Positions 44,467 through 52,850 of a DNA stretch of 64,000 bases are shown piece after piece (the first letter of the stretch is position 1; each line of letters begins with the position of its first letter). The translations under genes and the position numbers were made by a program. This DNA is from Arcanobacterium bovis. Its GTDB lineage: Bacteria; Actinomycetota; Actinomycetes; Actinomycetales; Actinomycetaceae. The stretch lies in NCBI RefSeq assembly GCF_004331995.1, contig NZ_SJDT01000001.1, forward strand, positions 372,001 to 436,000. The letters are read 5' to 3'. The notes below the pieces were generated by a model. It did no database searches. It had not been told where the DNA came from and worked only from the letters and a program-made list of their open reading frames with translations.

Positions 44467-45252
44467 GTGAAGCCACTCGTTGATGTGGGCGCTGAACTAA
44501 CGCCCGCCCAAAAGGAGCGCTTCGCTCGCCACCTCGTGCTTGCTGAACTGGGCGAAGAGGGGCAGCGTCGCCTCTGCAACGCTCGCGTGCTCATGGTTGG
44601 AGCTGGTGGTTTAGGTTCACCCGCTCTTCTCTACCTGACCGCGGCAGGTATCGGCACAATTGGCATTGTGGACGACGACGTCGTCTCACTATCAAATCTG
44701 CAACGGCAAGTGATCCATTCCAACGCCGCAATTGGCGAGCCAAAAGTCAGCAGCGCCAAGCGACGCCTGCTCGAATTGGATCCGAGCCTCACGATAAACA
44801 CCTACCAACTACGGCTTGACGATTCCAATGTAGATGCCATCCTCGCAGATTACGACATTGTAGTGGAAGGAACCGACAACCAAAAAGTGCGTTTTGTTAT
44901 TTCGGATGCGGCTGCACGTGCGCAAAAACCGATGGTCTGGGCTTCTGTACAGCGCTGGCAAGCTCAAGTATCGGTGTTTTGGAGTGGCAAGAGCGCCGTC
45001 GAACACGGAATGCCAGCTCCGAACGGTATCACCTTGCGCGACGTATTTCCCCACGAAGCGCCAGTCGATGCCATTCCAAGCGGCGTGGAAATCGGATTAC
45101 TGGGCGCACTACCTGGTCAAACAGGCGTGATTGAGGCTATCGAAGCTATTAAAATCATCACTGGCATCGGAACACCGCTCGTAGGCCGAATCAAATTCAT
45201 CGACCTCCTCCACGCCACTGACGTAGACATCCCGATCAGTCCCGCGCAGTAA
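44467..45252 (+). CDS. moeB: MoeB/ThiF-type adenylyltransferase
   Basis: E1-like enzyme of 261 residues that adenylates the C-terminus of MoaD. The ATP-binding GAGGLGSPALLYL, the Asp of VDDDVVSLSNLQRQ, and VEGTDN with the Mg-binding Asp are intact. It lacks the C-terminal rhodanese domain of many actinobacterial relatives and contains only one cysteine (in LCNARV), so the two CxxC zinc pairs and the conserved Cys of the usual PSCAE segment (here PSGVE) are absent. The GTG start has GGAGG inside the end of moaD. The 3' end overlaps modBC by 17 bp, tail to tail. Confidence 0.86.
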   Translation: MKPLVDVGAELTPAQKERFARHLVLAELGEEGQRRLCNARVLMVGAGGLGSPALLYLTAAGIGTIGIVDDDVVSLSNLQRQVIHSNAAIGEPKVSSAKRRLLELDPSLTINTYQLRLDDSNVDAILADYDIVVEGTDNQKVRFVISDAAARAQKPMVWASVQRWQAQVSVFWSGKSAVEHGMPAPNGITLRDVFPHEAPVDAIPSGVEIGLLGALPGQTGVIEAIEAIKIITGIGTPLVGRIKFIDLLHATDVDIPISPAQ

Positions 45253-47242
45253 TTCTCACCTGCGTCGCTTTGACTTCGGCAGTCACTTCCTTACCTTCGT
45301 GCAGGTCAAGTTGCACCATTGCCGACGCCGTCACCAAGGCTTTTATTGCATGCGCGCCGTCGATAAGCACCGATACCAGCGCAGTCGCGTGCTGCATCTG
45401 AATGCGCGTGACGATGCCGTTCCACGAGTTGCGTGGAGAACCACCAGTTTTGTGTGCATGAAGCGCGACTGCCGCAGGATCGAAAATTGCTGCCGCTATA
45501 GCACCTTGCGAAACTATGTCGTCAACGTCAGTGCTATGCACAGCGAGTGTGGACGTGACGCGCACAGCCTCGTCGAAATACTCTCCTACCAGCAAATTTA
45601 CTCCCAAGAATGAGGCCACAAATTCATTGGGAGGATTGTTGATAATGGAGTCGATGGGAGCACAGGCAACGAGTCTGCCCTGCTCAAGCACAGCAATATC
45701 ATCGGCAAGCGACACCACATCAAGCAGTTCGTGGGTAATCAACACAGCACCGAGCCCCTGGCGCGTGCGCTGGTGAATAATATTTCGCAAAATCGATTGG
45801 GCTTGGAAATCGATACCCGCAAAGGGTTCGTCGAGAACGAGTAGATCTGGACGCACTGCCAGTGCCTGGGCAAGCGCAATCCGCTGGGCTTGCCCACCCG
45901 AGAGTTCATGCGGCGCGAAATCAGCAAAATCCGCCATTCCCACCGCTACGAGCTCTTGCCGCGCTATGTCTAACGCCTGCTGCGGAGTTTTCCCCTGGCA
46001 ACGCGGCCCAAACGCCACATTATGCAGCACCGACATATGCGGAAAAAGCGCCGGATTTTGCTGCAGAAAACCGATCTTTGCCTGAATCTGCGAACGGCAT
46101 CGGCTTCCCAGTTTATTACTCGGTAAATCACCTGCTAAAAAGCGGGCTGTGGTAGATTTCCCAGCACCGTTCGGGCCAATAAGTGCCAGAACTTTGTGTG
46201 TGCTTGATGCGATCTCCATGTCAATGTTCCAGTCGGGCACATCTACGCGAATTTTCCATGGCTGAGCAGGCTGAGCAGGCCGCACGTAATGTTCATGCTG
46301 CTCTTGACGTTCAGACCGCATTTGCTGTTCAGGCGGCAGCACAGGCCATGAGGGCTGTAGTTGTGGCAACACCGAACGCTCGGCAGGCACAGCAGCGGCA
46401 GCGTCGTCGTCCAAAATCTGCGCAGCTACACTGGCAGACCTGCGAAAACGACGCGAACCATAAGATTCGAGCGCATTGGTAACCAAGGTGAGCAGCAGCG
46501 CAATACTGATGAGCACCATCGAAAGCGCAAGCGCCGTGTCCACGTTCACCTCACGCTGAAGATAAACTTCCAATGGCAATGTGCGAGTAATGCCCTGCAT
46601 TGAACCTGCGAATGTGATTGTAGCGCCAAATTCGCCGAGGCTCCGAGCCGCGGCCAACGCCGCTCCTGCCAGCAAAGATGGCATGAGTAAGGGCACAGTA
46701 ATACGCGAAAACTGCCGCCACCGGCTCGCGCCAAGGTGATGGGCTCTGCGCTCGTAGGCAGTACCCTGAGTTTTCACCGCCGCCTCAACGGTTACGATCA
46801 AAAACGGCATCGACACAAAGGTTTGAGCAAGCACAACTGCGCAGGTAGTATAGGGTATCGAGATTCCAAACGCAGAAAGCGAACCGCCAAGAATACCATT
46901 GCGTCCAAAAGTGGTGAGTAGCGCAATTCCAGCTACCACCGGCGGCATCACCAGAGGAACCGTAACAAGAGCGCGCAACACGGCAAGCCACCACGGCAAT
47001 TTCCCCTGCTCACCGGCCCGTCCAAAAACTAGCGCAAGCGGAAAGCCCAGCCCAACACTCAGGAGCGTCGAAGCCGCGCACGTAAGAAGCGAAAGTTCAA
47101 TCGCGTCTTGAGCCGCGCCGCTTTGGAGCACTGTAAAGAAGCTACTCCACGGGATCCGCACGGCTATCGCCACGAGCGGGAGGCTGAGAAAGACGACAGC
47201 GATCATCGCCGGCGCGAGAAGCCATCGTGGGAGAAAACGCAT
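45236..47242 (-). CDS. modBC: Molybdate ABC transporter, fused permease and ATPase (ModBC)
   Basis: A single 668-residue chain combining the ModB permease and the ModC ATPase. Residues about 1-262 have several membrane segments with the permease EAA-type loop (HHLGASRWRQFSRI). A linker of about 60 residues rich in Gln/Pro/Ala follows. The ATPase has Walker A GPNGAGKS, Q-loop IGFLQQNPALF, signature LSGGQAQR and Walker B LLVLDEPFAG. A C-terminal TOBE-like domain (about 600-668) likely senses or binds oxyanion. modA lies 33 bp upstream. The linker is at the domain boundary and the frame is intact, so this is a true fusion. Confidence 0.9.
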   Translation of the reverse strand: MRFLPRWLLAPAMIAVVFLSLPLVAIAVRIPWSSFFTVLQSGAAQDAIELSLLTCAASTLLSVGLGFPLALVFGRAGEQGKLPWWLAVLRALVTVPLVMPPVVAGIALLTTFGRNGILGGSLSAFGISIPYTTCAVVLAQTFVSMPFLIVTVEAAVKTQGTAYERRAHHLGASRWRQFSRITVPLLMPSLLAGAALAAARSLGEFGATITFAGSMQGITRTLPLEVYLQREVNVDTALALSMVLISIALLLTLVTNALESYGSRRFRRSASVAAQILDDDAAAAVPAERSVLPQLQPSWPVLPPEQQMRSERQEQHEHYVRPAQPAQPWKIRVDVPDWNIDMEIASSTHKVLALIGPNGAGKSTTARFLAGDLPSNKLGSRCRSQIQAKIGFLQQNPALFPHMSVLHNVAFGPRCQGKTPQQALDIARQELVAVGMADFADFAPHELSGGQAQRIALAQALAVRPDLLVLDEPFAGIDFQAQSILRNIIHQRTRQGLGAVLITHELLDVVSLADDIAVLEQGRLVACAPIDSIINNPPNEFVASFLGVNLLVGEYFDEAVRVTSTLAVHSTDVDDIVSQGAIAAAIFDPAAVALHAHKTGGSPRNSWNGIVTRIQMQHATALVSVLIDGAHAIKALVTASAMVQLDLHEGKEVTAEVKATQVRITARD

Positions 47243-47275
47243 GAATATCCTTATTTTTCGGATTCAGAATGATCT

Positions 47276-48142
47276 TCACAAATTCTTCGCTGGCACGAAG
47301 CCGTACTTGTGAAGAATTTCTTGCCCTGCTGGAGATTTTACGGCATCAACAAAAGCTTGCGCAGCCGCAGATTCAGAGCTGTTTTTCAATGTAGCAAGCA
47401 TGTACGTGGTAGAAACGCTAGCAGCTTCGGGCACTTCCACGATTTTCACTTTCTCGCCCGCAAGCTGCGCATCCGTGCGATAGACGAACCCGGCGTCGGC
47501 CTCTGCGGACTCAACTTTTGTGCGCACGCCCGTCACGCTTTGTTCCTCAGAAACCGGCTCCAAGGAAACCTTAAGGCGCTCCTCAAGTTTCTTCGTAGTT
47601 TTACCACAAGGCACCTGAGCAGCGCATATCACCAGTTTAGTGCCGCGAAGATCGGCAATCGACGCCACGTGCGCCGGATTATTGGCCGGCACGATCAAAC
47701 TGAGCGAATTGCTGGCGAATTTCTCAGGGGTATTCACGAAATCGGATACTTTCGCCATATTTCCCTCGTCGGCCGAGGCAAATACCTGAGCCGGCGCTCC
47801 ATTCTTGATCTGCTCAGCCAGCGCAGACGAGCCATCGAAAGAAAAAGTTACCTTCACCTGCGGAGATTCTTTAGCGAGCACTTTCTCGGCGATTTCTGGA
47901 AACGCCGCATTCAGGGAAGCTGCGGCAAATACCGTAATTTCTTCAGTGTTTGCGTTCGAATACGAGCCAGAACGCTCCTGTTTAGCGTTGTTTGCTTTTT
48001 CGCCCGACGTCGTTCCCTCACCGTGCGTCTGTGACGCGCTAGAACAAGCCCCAAGCAGCATACTTGCCACTATTGCAAACCCAATCACCAAGAATTGCGT
48101 TCGCTTAGAATGTAGACGGCAGCGTTGAGTCATGGCATGCAT
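47276..48142 (-). CDS. modA: Molybdate-binding lipoprotein ModA
   Basis: Periplasmic-type substrate-binding protein of the molybdate transporter, about 289 residues. The signal peptide ends with the lipobox LGAC. ITVFAAASLNAAFPEIAE, FSFDGSSALAEQI, APAQVFASADEGNM and VCAAQVPCGKTTKK are the conserved ModA blocks; the Ser residues of the first two coordinate molybdate. The ATG at 48142 is chosen near an AAGAAAG site; an ATG three codons later is equally possible, and an upstream frame to 48250 crosses a hairpin and is unlikely. Encoded just upstream of modBC. Confidence 0.9.
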   Translation of the reverse strand: MHAMTQRCRLHSKRTQFLVIGFAIVASMLLGACSSASQTHGEGTTSGEKANNAKQERSGSYSNANTEEITVFAAASLNAAFPEIAEKVLAKESPQVKVTFSFDGSSALAEQIKNGAPAQVFASADEGNMAKVSDFVNTPEKFASNSLSLIVPANNPAHVASIADLRGTKLVICAAQVPCGKTTKKLEERLKVSLEPVSEEQSVTGVRTKVESAEADAGFVYRTDAQLAGEKVKIVEVPEAASVSTTYMLATLKNSSESAAAQAFVDAVKSPAGQEILHKYGFVPAKNL

Positions 48143-48174
48143 ATCTTTCTTGAGGTTAATCTTTCTGCGCGGTG

Positions 48175-48213
48175 GTCGGTATTTGCAGGTAGCTTTGCCC
48201 TGCAAACTCCGAC
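48175..48213 (-). promoter_or_regulatory. Stem-loop upstream of modA
   Basis: On the + strand GTCGG (48175-48179) pairs with CCGAC (48209-48213), and TTTGCAGG (48182-48189) pairs with CCTGCAAA (48199-48206) around a 9-base loop. It could be an operator for the modA/mog divergent region or a structured 5' leader of modA. It does not clearly match the Moco riboswitch consensus. Confidence 0.4.
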
Positions 48214-48328
48214 TATCCTCCAGCTTATGAGCACAATCGCAAAATGCCAATTAAAATTTTTCACCTCCAAGCAATACTTAGGTTAAGATATTCTCAAAGA
48301 ATTATCTTGAAATAGTAAAGAGGAAGTA

Positions 48329-48829
48329 ATGAGCGCCAAGAAAATTACCGCCGCCGTCATCACGATCTCCGACCGTTCCGCTGCCGGTTTACGTGACGAT
48401 ATCTCTGGCCCGCTCGCGGTAAACCTCCTGAAAAATGCCGGAGTAGACGTTCTCTACACCGGAGTGACTCGCGACGACGTGCGCTCCATTGCCGAAGAAG
48501 TGCAAACGGCCGCAATCCACGAGGTCGACCTAGTATTTACAACTGGCGGAACAGGCATTGCGCCGCAAGACTTCACAGCGCGCGCCATGGACACCCTACT
48601 GCGCTTCGATATTCCTGGCATTGCGGAAGCGATTCGCTACGAGGGGTGGAAACGTGGCGTGCATGGCGCTGCTCTGTCCCGCGGACGAGCGGGAGTACTG
48701 GTCACAGGTCTGCACCGAGTCTTAGTGGTAAACGCTCCCGGCTCACCAAATGGCGTTAAAGACGCCCTTAACGTGCTTCTACCAATGCTCGAACACACCG
48801 TGTCTCAGATGCACGGCGACGATCACTGA
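48329..48829 (+). CDS. mog: Molybdopterin adenylyltransferase (Mog/MoaB family)
   Basis: Adenylates molybdopterin before metal insertion. The 166-residue protein has VITISDRSAAGLRDDISG, the TTGGTGIAPQD active-site loop with the catalytic Asp, and VNAPGSPNGVKDAL. GAGG lies five bases before the ATG. It is divergent from modA and convergent with moeA. Whether it is strictly Mog or the paralogous MoaB cannot be settled by reading; both use these motifs. Confidence 0.9.
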   Translation: MSAKKITAAVITISDRSAAGLRDDISGPLAVNLLKNAGVDVLYTGVTRDDVRSIAEEVQTAAIHEVDLVFTTGGTGIAPQDFTARAMDTLLRFDIPGIAEAIRYEGWKRGVHGAALSRGRAGVLVTGLHRVLVVNAPGSPNGVKDALNVLLPMLEHTVSQMHGDDH

Positions 48830-48913
48830 GTCCGCTACCACGGACGGGTGCGCAGGGTTCCGCACCGCGGATGAATTACCCAGGTTCGCACTATGCTTGA
48901 ATCCCTACGTTCA

Positions 48914-50194
48914 CTACCAGCGCTTCACGCCCATAAGCTGGATGTTTACCAGATCTCCTTGAGCAACGTGATCAACGTCTGCCTCCACTACCGCGAGCGC
49001 ATCCGCTTGCGCCAACGAAGCCACCAAATGCGATCCTGAACCGAGCGCATGGATCGGCGTAATCTCCAGCTCGCCCCGAGAACACGTCAACTTTCCCGGC
49101 AAATATTGCCGCCTACCTGCTGGTGACTTCCACGACGCACCGGCACGAGCCGAGAGGAGCTCTGGTTGTTCACTCACCTCTTTACCCAACAGCTTCGCAA
49201 TCGTAGGGGCCACAAATAACGCGAAAGAAACCGCAACCGACACGGGATTTCCCGGCAGACTCAGCACGCCGACGTCGTCACCCGAATCTCCGCGATAAAT
49301 CCCGTGACCTTGTGGTTTGCCTGGCTGCATGGCAACTTTTTCGAACGTGAAGCCGTGGGCCTGTCCAAATTCTTTGACCGGATCAAAAGCTCCCATCGAA
49401 ACTCCACCGGACGTAACGATCAGATCGGCGTCTTGAGCAGCTAATTCAAGCGTTTGAGCGAAACTGCGGGCAGTATCTCCCGAGCGATACACGCCCACCA
49501 CCTGGGCTCCTGCCGCCTGCGCCAAATGGGAAATGAGTACCGAATTAGAATCTGGAATCTGCCCAAATTCCGGAACAACTCCCGGATCCACAAGCTCAGA
49601 ACCAGTAGAAATAACCGCAACTCGCGGCTGACGCACCACGCTCACACGCGTTTGCCCGATCGACACGAGAGTAGAAATCGCGAGCGCATTCAACGTGTTG
49701 CCGGCTTTCAACACAGTGTCACCCACCCGCACATCCTCGCCAGCAAAGCGGACGTTTTGCCCGGCAGTAGGCTTAACACCAATCGTCACCTGCGCCGGCG
49801 CTTCCGATGCACCGCGCGGAGCTTCCGTATCTTCAATCTTGACGACGGCGTCCGCCCAGCTTGGAACCGGCGCACCAGTCATAATTCGCGCAGCCATAGC
49901 GTCGATCGCACCATCGCCAGCATCGCTACTAGAAACGCCGTCGATCTCCCGCGTACCAGCCGCAATATCGCGAACCACCCGCAACACGTAGGGCGGCCCA
50001 CCTGAAAAATCCACTGTACGCACAGCAAATCCGTCCATTGCCGAGTTATTAAAGGGTGGCACGTTGAGCTGAGCCGTAACGTCTTGAGCCAAGGTTCGGT
50101 CCACCGCTTCATGAAAATCAACTGTTACAGCTGGTAATGCGTGTGGTTGAAGATTACGAATAACAAGCTGGAGATACTCTTCAGGGCTGAGCAT
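48914..50194 (-). CDS. moeA: Molybdopterin molybdenumtransferase MoeA
   Basis: Inserts molybdate into adenylated molybdopterin. The 426-residue protein shows NVPPFNNSAMDGFAVR, IMTGAPVPSWADAVVKIEDT, IVTSGGVSMGAFDPVKE and LSLPGNPVSVAVSF, all in the family order, followed by the C-terminal domain IV. The TSGGVSMG loop carries the catalytic Asp region. Its upstream neighbour is moaC, 90 bp away, on the same strand. Confidence 0.95.
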   Translation of the reverse strand: MLSPEEYLQLVIRNLQPHALPAVTVDFHEAVDRTLAQDVTAQLNVPPFNNSAMDGFAVRTVDFSGGPPYVLRVVRDIAAGTREIDGVSSSDAGDGAIDAMAARIMTGAPVPSWADAVVKIEDTEAPRGASEAPAQVTIGVKPTAGQNVRFAGEDVRVGDTVLKAGNTLNALAISTLVSIGQTRVSVVRQPRVAVISTGSELVDPGVVPEFGQIPDSNSVLISHLAQAAGAQVVGVYRSGDTARSFAQTLELAAQDADLIVTSGGVSMGAFDPVKEFGQAHGFTFEKVAMQPGKPQGHGIYRGDSGDDVGVLSLPGNPVSVAVSFALFVAPTIAKLLGKEVSEQPELLSARAGASWKSPAGRRQYLPGKLTCSRGELEITPIHALGSGSHLVASLAQADALAVVEADVDHVAQGDLVNIQLMGVKRW

Positions 50195-50284
50195 AGATTA
50201 CCTAGAACTTTCTAGAATTTAGCGAAGGCTTAATTGACTTAGCATCACACTAAGTTTGATGTATTTCGTGCGATTTTGAAGCAT

Positions 50285-50797
50285 CTAGTCCGCTTGCGAG
50301 CCGGGCGCGGCACTCTCATAACCAGGACGCACCCAATCGCCTGAACGGCCTCCCGATTTATGGGTGATCACGCATTCACTGATCACCGCCGAGCGATCCA
50401 CGCCTTTGACCATATCAATTACCGCGAGCGCCGCAATCGTGGCTGCTGTGAGTGCTTCCATTTCTACGCCAGTTCGATCAGCATTACGCACGCAAGTAGT
50501 GATGAGCACGTGATCGCTATGCAGCGTCACATCCACCTCGGCACCATGCACTCCAATGGTATGAGCAAGCGGCAGGAGGTCCGGCACCTTTTTCGCTGCC
50601 GAAATACCGGCAATTCGGGCGACGGCGAGCACGTCACCTTTAGGAACGCTTCCGTTACGCAGCGCTTCGAGCACGGTTTCAGAGCACAGCACTTTGGCTT
50701 GGGCACGCGCAGCACGCACAGTAGGTTGTTTTTCGGTAACGTCCACCATCCACACTTTGCCTGCTGAATCAAGGTGCGTAAGTTTAATATCGTTCAT
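50285..50797 (-). CDS. moaC: Cyclic pyranopterin monophosphate synthase MoaC
   Basis: Acts with MoaA to form cPMP, the first molybdenum-cofactor intermediate. The 170-residue protein has LTHLDSAGKVWMVDVTEK, PLAHTIGVHGAEVDV, VRNADRTGVEMEAL and HKSGGRSGDW with the catalytic Lys. The ATG at 50797 is set by AGGAGG just upstream; the frame is open further but the extra sequence lies inside the divergent moaE gene. Confidence 0.95.
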   Translation of the reverse strand: MNDIKLTHLDSAGKVWMVDVTEKQPTVRAARAQAKVLCSETVLEALRNGSVPKGDVLAVARIAGISAAKKVPDLLPLAHTIGVHGAEVDVTLHSDHVLITTCVRNADRTGVEMEALTAATIAALAVIDMVKGVDRSAVISECVITHKSGGRSGDWVRPGYESAAPGSQAD

Positions 50798-50864
50798 AAT
50801 TCCTCCTAAATCCATGCTAGTGTGTCTTGAAGATTTTGAAGAATTCTCAGCACGGTAGGAGATC

Positions 50865-51299
50865 ATGGTAAACGCCACTTCACAGATCCGCGGCACGGGA
50901 GTGTCCGAAGTCGCCCTCAACACTGCTGCTATTGCCGCCTTGGTGGACAGCGACGCAGCAGGTGCGTGCGTCGTCTTTGAAGGCAAAGTTCGCAATCACG
51001 ACGACGGTCGCGGCGTTACCGGTATCGAATACAGTTGCCACCCAACAGCCGAGCAGGTGATTGCGCAGGTAGCACAGGAGATCGTGGAGCGCCACCCACA
51101 AGTACAAGTAGCGCTCTATCACCGCGTAGGCGTGCTCAATATTGGTGATTTAGCAATGGTAGCTGCGGTTTCGAGTGCCCACCGGCAGGAATCTTTCGCT
51201 GCAATCGTCGATATTGTAGACACCATCAAAGAAAAGTTACCCGTGTGGAAGCGCCAAGTTTTCACCGACGACACCGACGAGTGGGTCGGTTCCGCCTGA
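50865..51299 (+). CDS. moaE: Molybdopterin synthase catalytic subunit MoaE
   Basis: With MoaD it inserts dithiolene sulfur into cPMP. The 144-residue protein has CVVFEGKVRNHDDGRGV, ALYHRVGVLNIGD, AVSSAHRQESF and KEKLPVWKRQ with the active-site Lys pair. TAGGAG precedes the ATG. It is divergent from moaC by only 67 bp, so their promoters must overlap. Confidence 0.95.
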   Translation: MVNATSQIRGTGVSEVALNTAAIAALVDSDAAGACVVFEGKVRNHDDGRGVTGIEYSCHPTAEQVIAQVAQEIVERHPQVQVALYHRVGVLNIGDLAMVAAVSSAHRQESFAAIVDIVDTIKEKLPVWKRQVFTDDTDEWVGSA

Positions 51300-51321
51300 T
51301 TGTTGGTTTCGCTTCCGCTGG

Positions 51322-52359
51322 CTATCCCCCGATTTCGGACATATACCGCTGAGGCTGTACAAAACTGGGATCGTCAATACCATGACCCGGTTTTTTCAAA
51401 GCCATGGCATCGCGCCACAGAGCTGCGATTTCGTCGTCAGTAGTACCAGCACGTAGCGGCGTGCGCAGATCGGTTTCCACGTTCCCAAAGAGGCACGTGC
51501 GCATTTGCCCATCGGCAGTGAGTCGAGTGCGATCACAGGTTCCGCAGAAGGGGTGAGTTACTGAGGCAATAATTCCAACCTGACCCGCGGGATGATCGGC
51601 ACTCCCTGCAACGTTCCAAAGTCGAGCAGGAGAATGAGGACCGTGCTGGGCGGGAGTCAACTCAAATTTCTGCGAAAAAATCTCAAGGATTTCTTCTTCT
51701 GGCACCATATTGCTGCGCGACCATGTTTCTCGTGGCCCTAAAGGCATCTGCTCAATAATACGCAACTGTAATCCGCGGCGCAGAGCAAAGAGGAGGAGGT
51801 CGTTCAACCCGTCCTCATTTGCGCCCCGCAAAGCCACGGCGTTCAGTTTGACGGGCGTCAAACCAGCGTCAAGTGCTACATCAATACCACGGAAAACGTC
51901 TGCAAGCCTATCACGATGCGCGATATGCGCGTATGTCTGCGGCTCAATGGAATCAAGCGAAATATTCACGCGGTTCAGACCTGCCGCTGCGAGTGCGTGA
52001 GCGTGTTTGTCCAGGCTGAGTGCGTTAGTGGTGAGGGCAAGATCCGGCGCAGTGCCATCAACTGTTTCTAATCCGTGCGCGAAAGCAATAATGGCATCCA
52101 AATTTTTGCGCAAAAGTGGCTCGCCACCAGTAAAACGGATTTTATTAATTCCAAGCAGCTCAACAGCGATTTTTACAAGACGGTTTACTTCATCGTTGGT
52201 GAGCGTTTCTTCGGTAGGTAACCAAGAAAGGCCTTCCGGTGGCATACAGTATGAGCAACGCAGATTGCACCGATCCGTAAGAGAGATTCGCAAATCGTGT
52301 GCAGTTCTACCCCATGAATCACGGAGTTCATAGGTGGGTGCTGAAACTGAACTGCGCAC
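51322..52359 (-). CDS. moaA: GTP 3',8-cyclase MoaA
   Basis: Radical-SAM enzyme starting molybdenum-cofactor synthesis from GTP. The 345-residue protein has the SAM iron-sulfur motif CNLRCSYCMPP, FTGGEPLLRKN for SAM binding, and a C-terminal second cluster FCGTCDRTRL with a third Cys in RTCLFG. It ends with the typical GG dipeptide needed for activity. The start is a GTG with AAGGA five bases upstream. It is convergent with moaE. Confidence 0.96.
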   Translation of the reverse strand: MRSSVSAPTYELRDSWGRTAHDLRISLTDRCNLRCSYCMPPEGLSWLPTEETLTNDEVNRLVKIAVELLGINKIRFTGGEPLLRKNLDAIIAFAHGLETVDGTAPDLALTTNALSLDKHAHALAAAGLNRVNISLDSIEPQTYAHIAHRDRLADVFRGIDVALDAGLTPVKLNAVALRGANEDGLNDLLLFALRRGLQLRIIEQMPLGPRETWSRSNMVPEEEILEIFSQKFELTPAQHGPHSPARLWNVAGSADHPAGQVGIIASVTHPFCGTCDRTRLTADGQMRTCLFGNVETDLRTPLRAGTTDDEIAALWRDAMALKKPGHGIDDPSFVQPQRYMSEIGG

Positions 52360-52850
52360 GAAAATCCTTTCAAGGAAAAATTTAGGGTAAAGCTGGAAAC
52401 TTATCTCAACTAGCCGCTGTTAACACAACACATATAACTCTATAATAGCCGTGAACCACTAAACCTAGCGCCAATCACAGTTGAAATATAATTTATTCCA
52501 CCTCAAACAGCGACGATTGTCGACAGCATTCACATTTACGACCATATAACCGTGTATACCCACTATGTATAGAAAATCACTTAAGAGATAATTACAGGAA
52601 CACGGTAGCAAAAAGTCGCCAAAAATACTTTAATCTTTAATTAAAGGACTCATTTCGTAAATCAGAAAATTTCTAAAATACCCACCCAGAGCCGCTTATT
52701 ATTTGCATAATTATTCAAATCAAAATATTGTCAGAACGGTTGGTGCCGCTGGTAAATATTGTACAAATATCAACACTGCACCACGAAATATGAAATGTTT
52801 GTGAATAGTTTGGTATGTTCAATTTGTTGGGTTTGTCGGTTTAATGAGAA
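52360..52850. other. AT-rich divergent regulatory region between moaA and the Cys-containing regulator
   Basis: About 490 bp, markedly AT-rich, with no gene. It has a perfect 12-bp palindrome CTTTAATTAAAG at 52635-52646 and TTGTACAA at 52759-52766. It could hold promoters and operators for both flanking genes. No riboswitch match is claimed. Confidence 0.45.

Noticed and set aside
48143-48250. Upstream extension of modA
   Set aside because: It would place about 36 polar residues before the lipoprotein signal peptide and run through a stem-loop; a later start fits a signal peptide.
50798-50995. Upstream extension of moaC
   Set aside because: It overlaps the divergent moaE gene and its composition is not protein-like; the AGGAGG at 50797 sets the start.
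52360-52850. Moco riboswitch upstream of moaA
   Set aside because: No convincing match to the known secondary structure could be drawn by hand.
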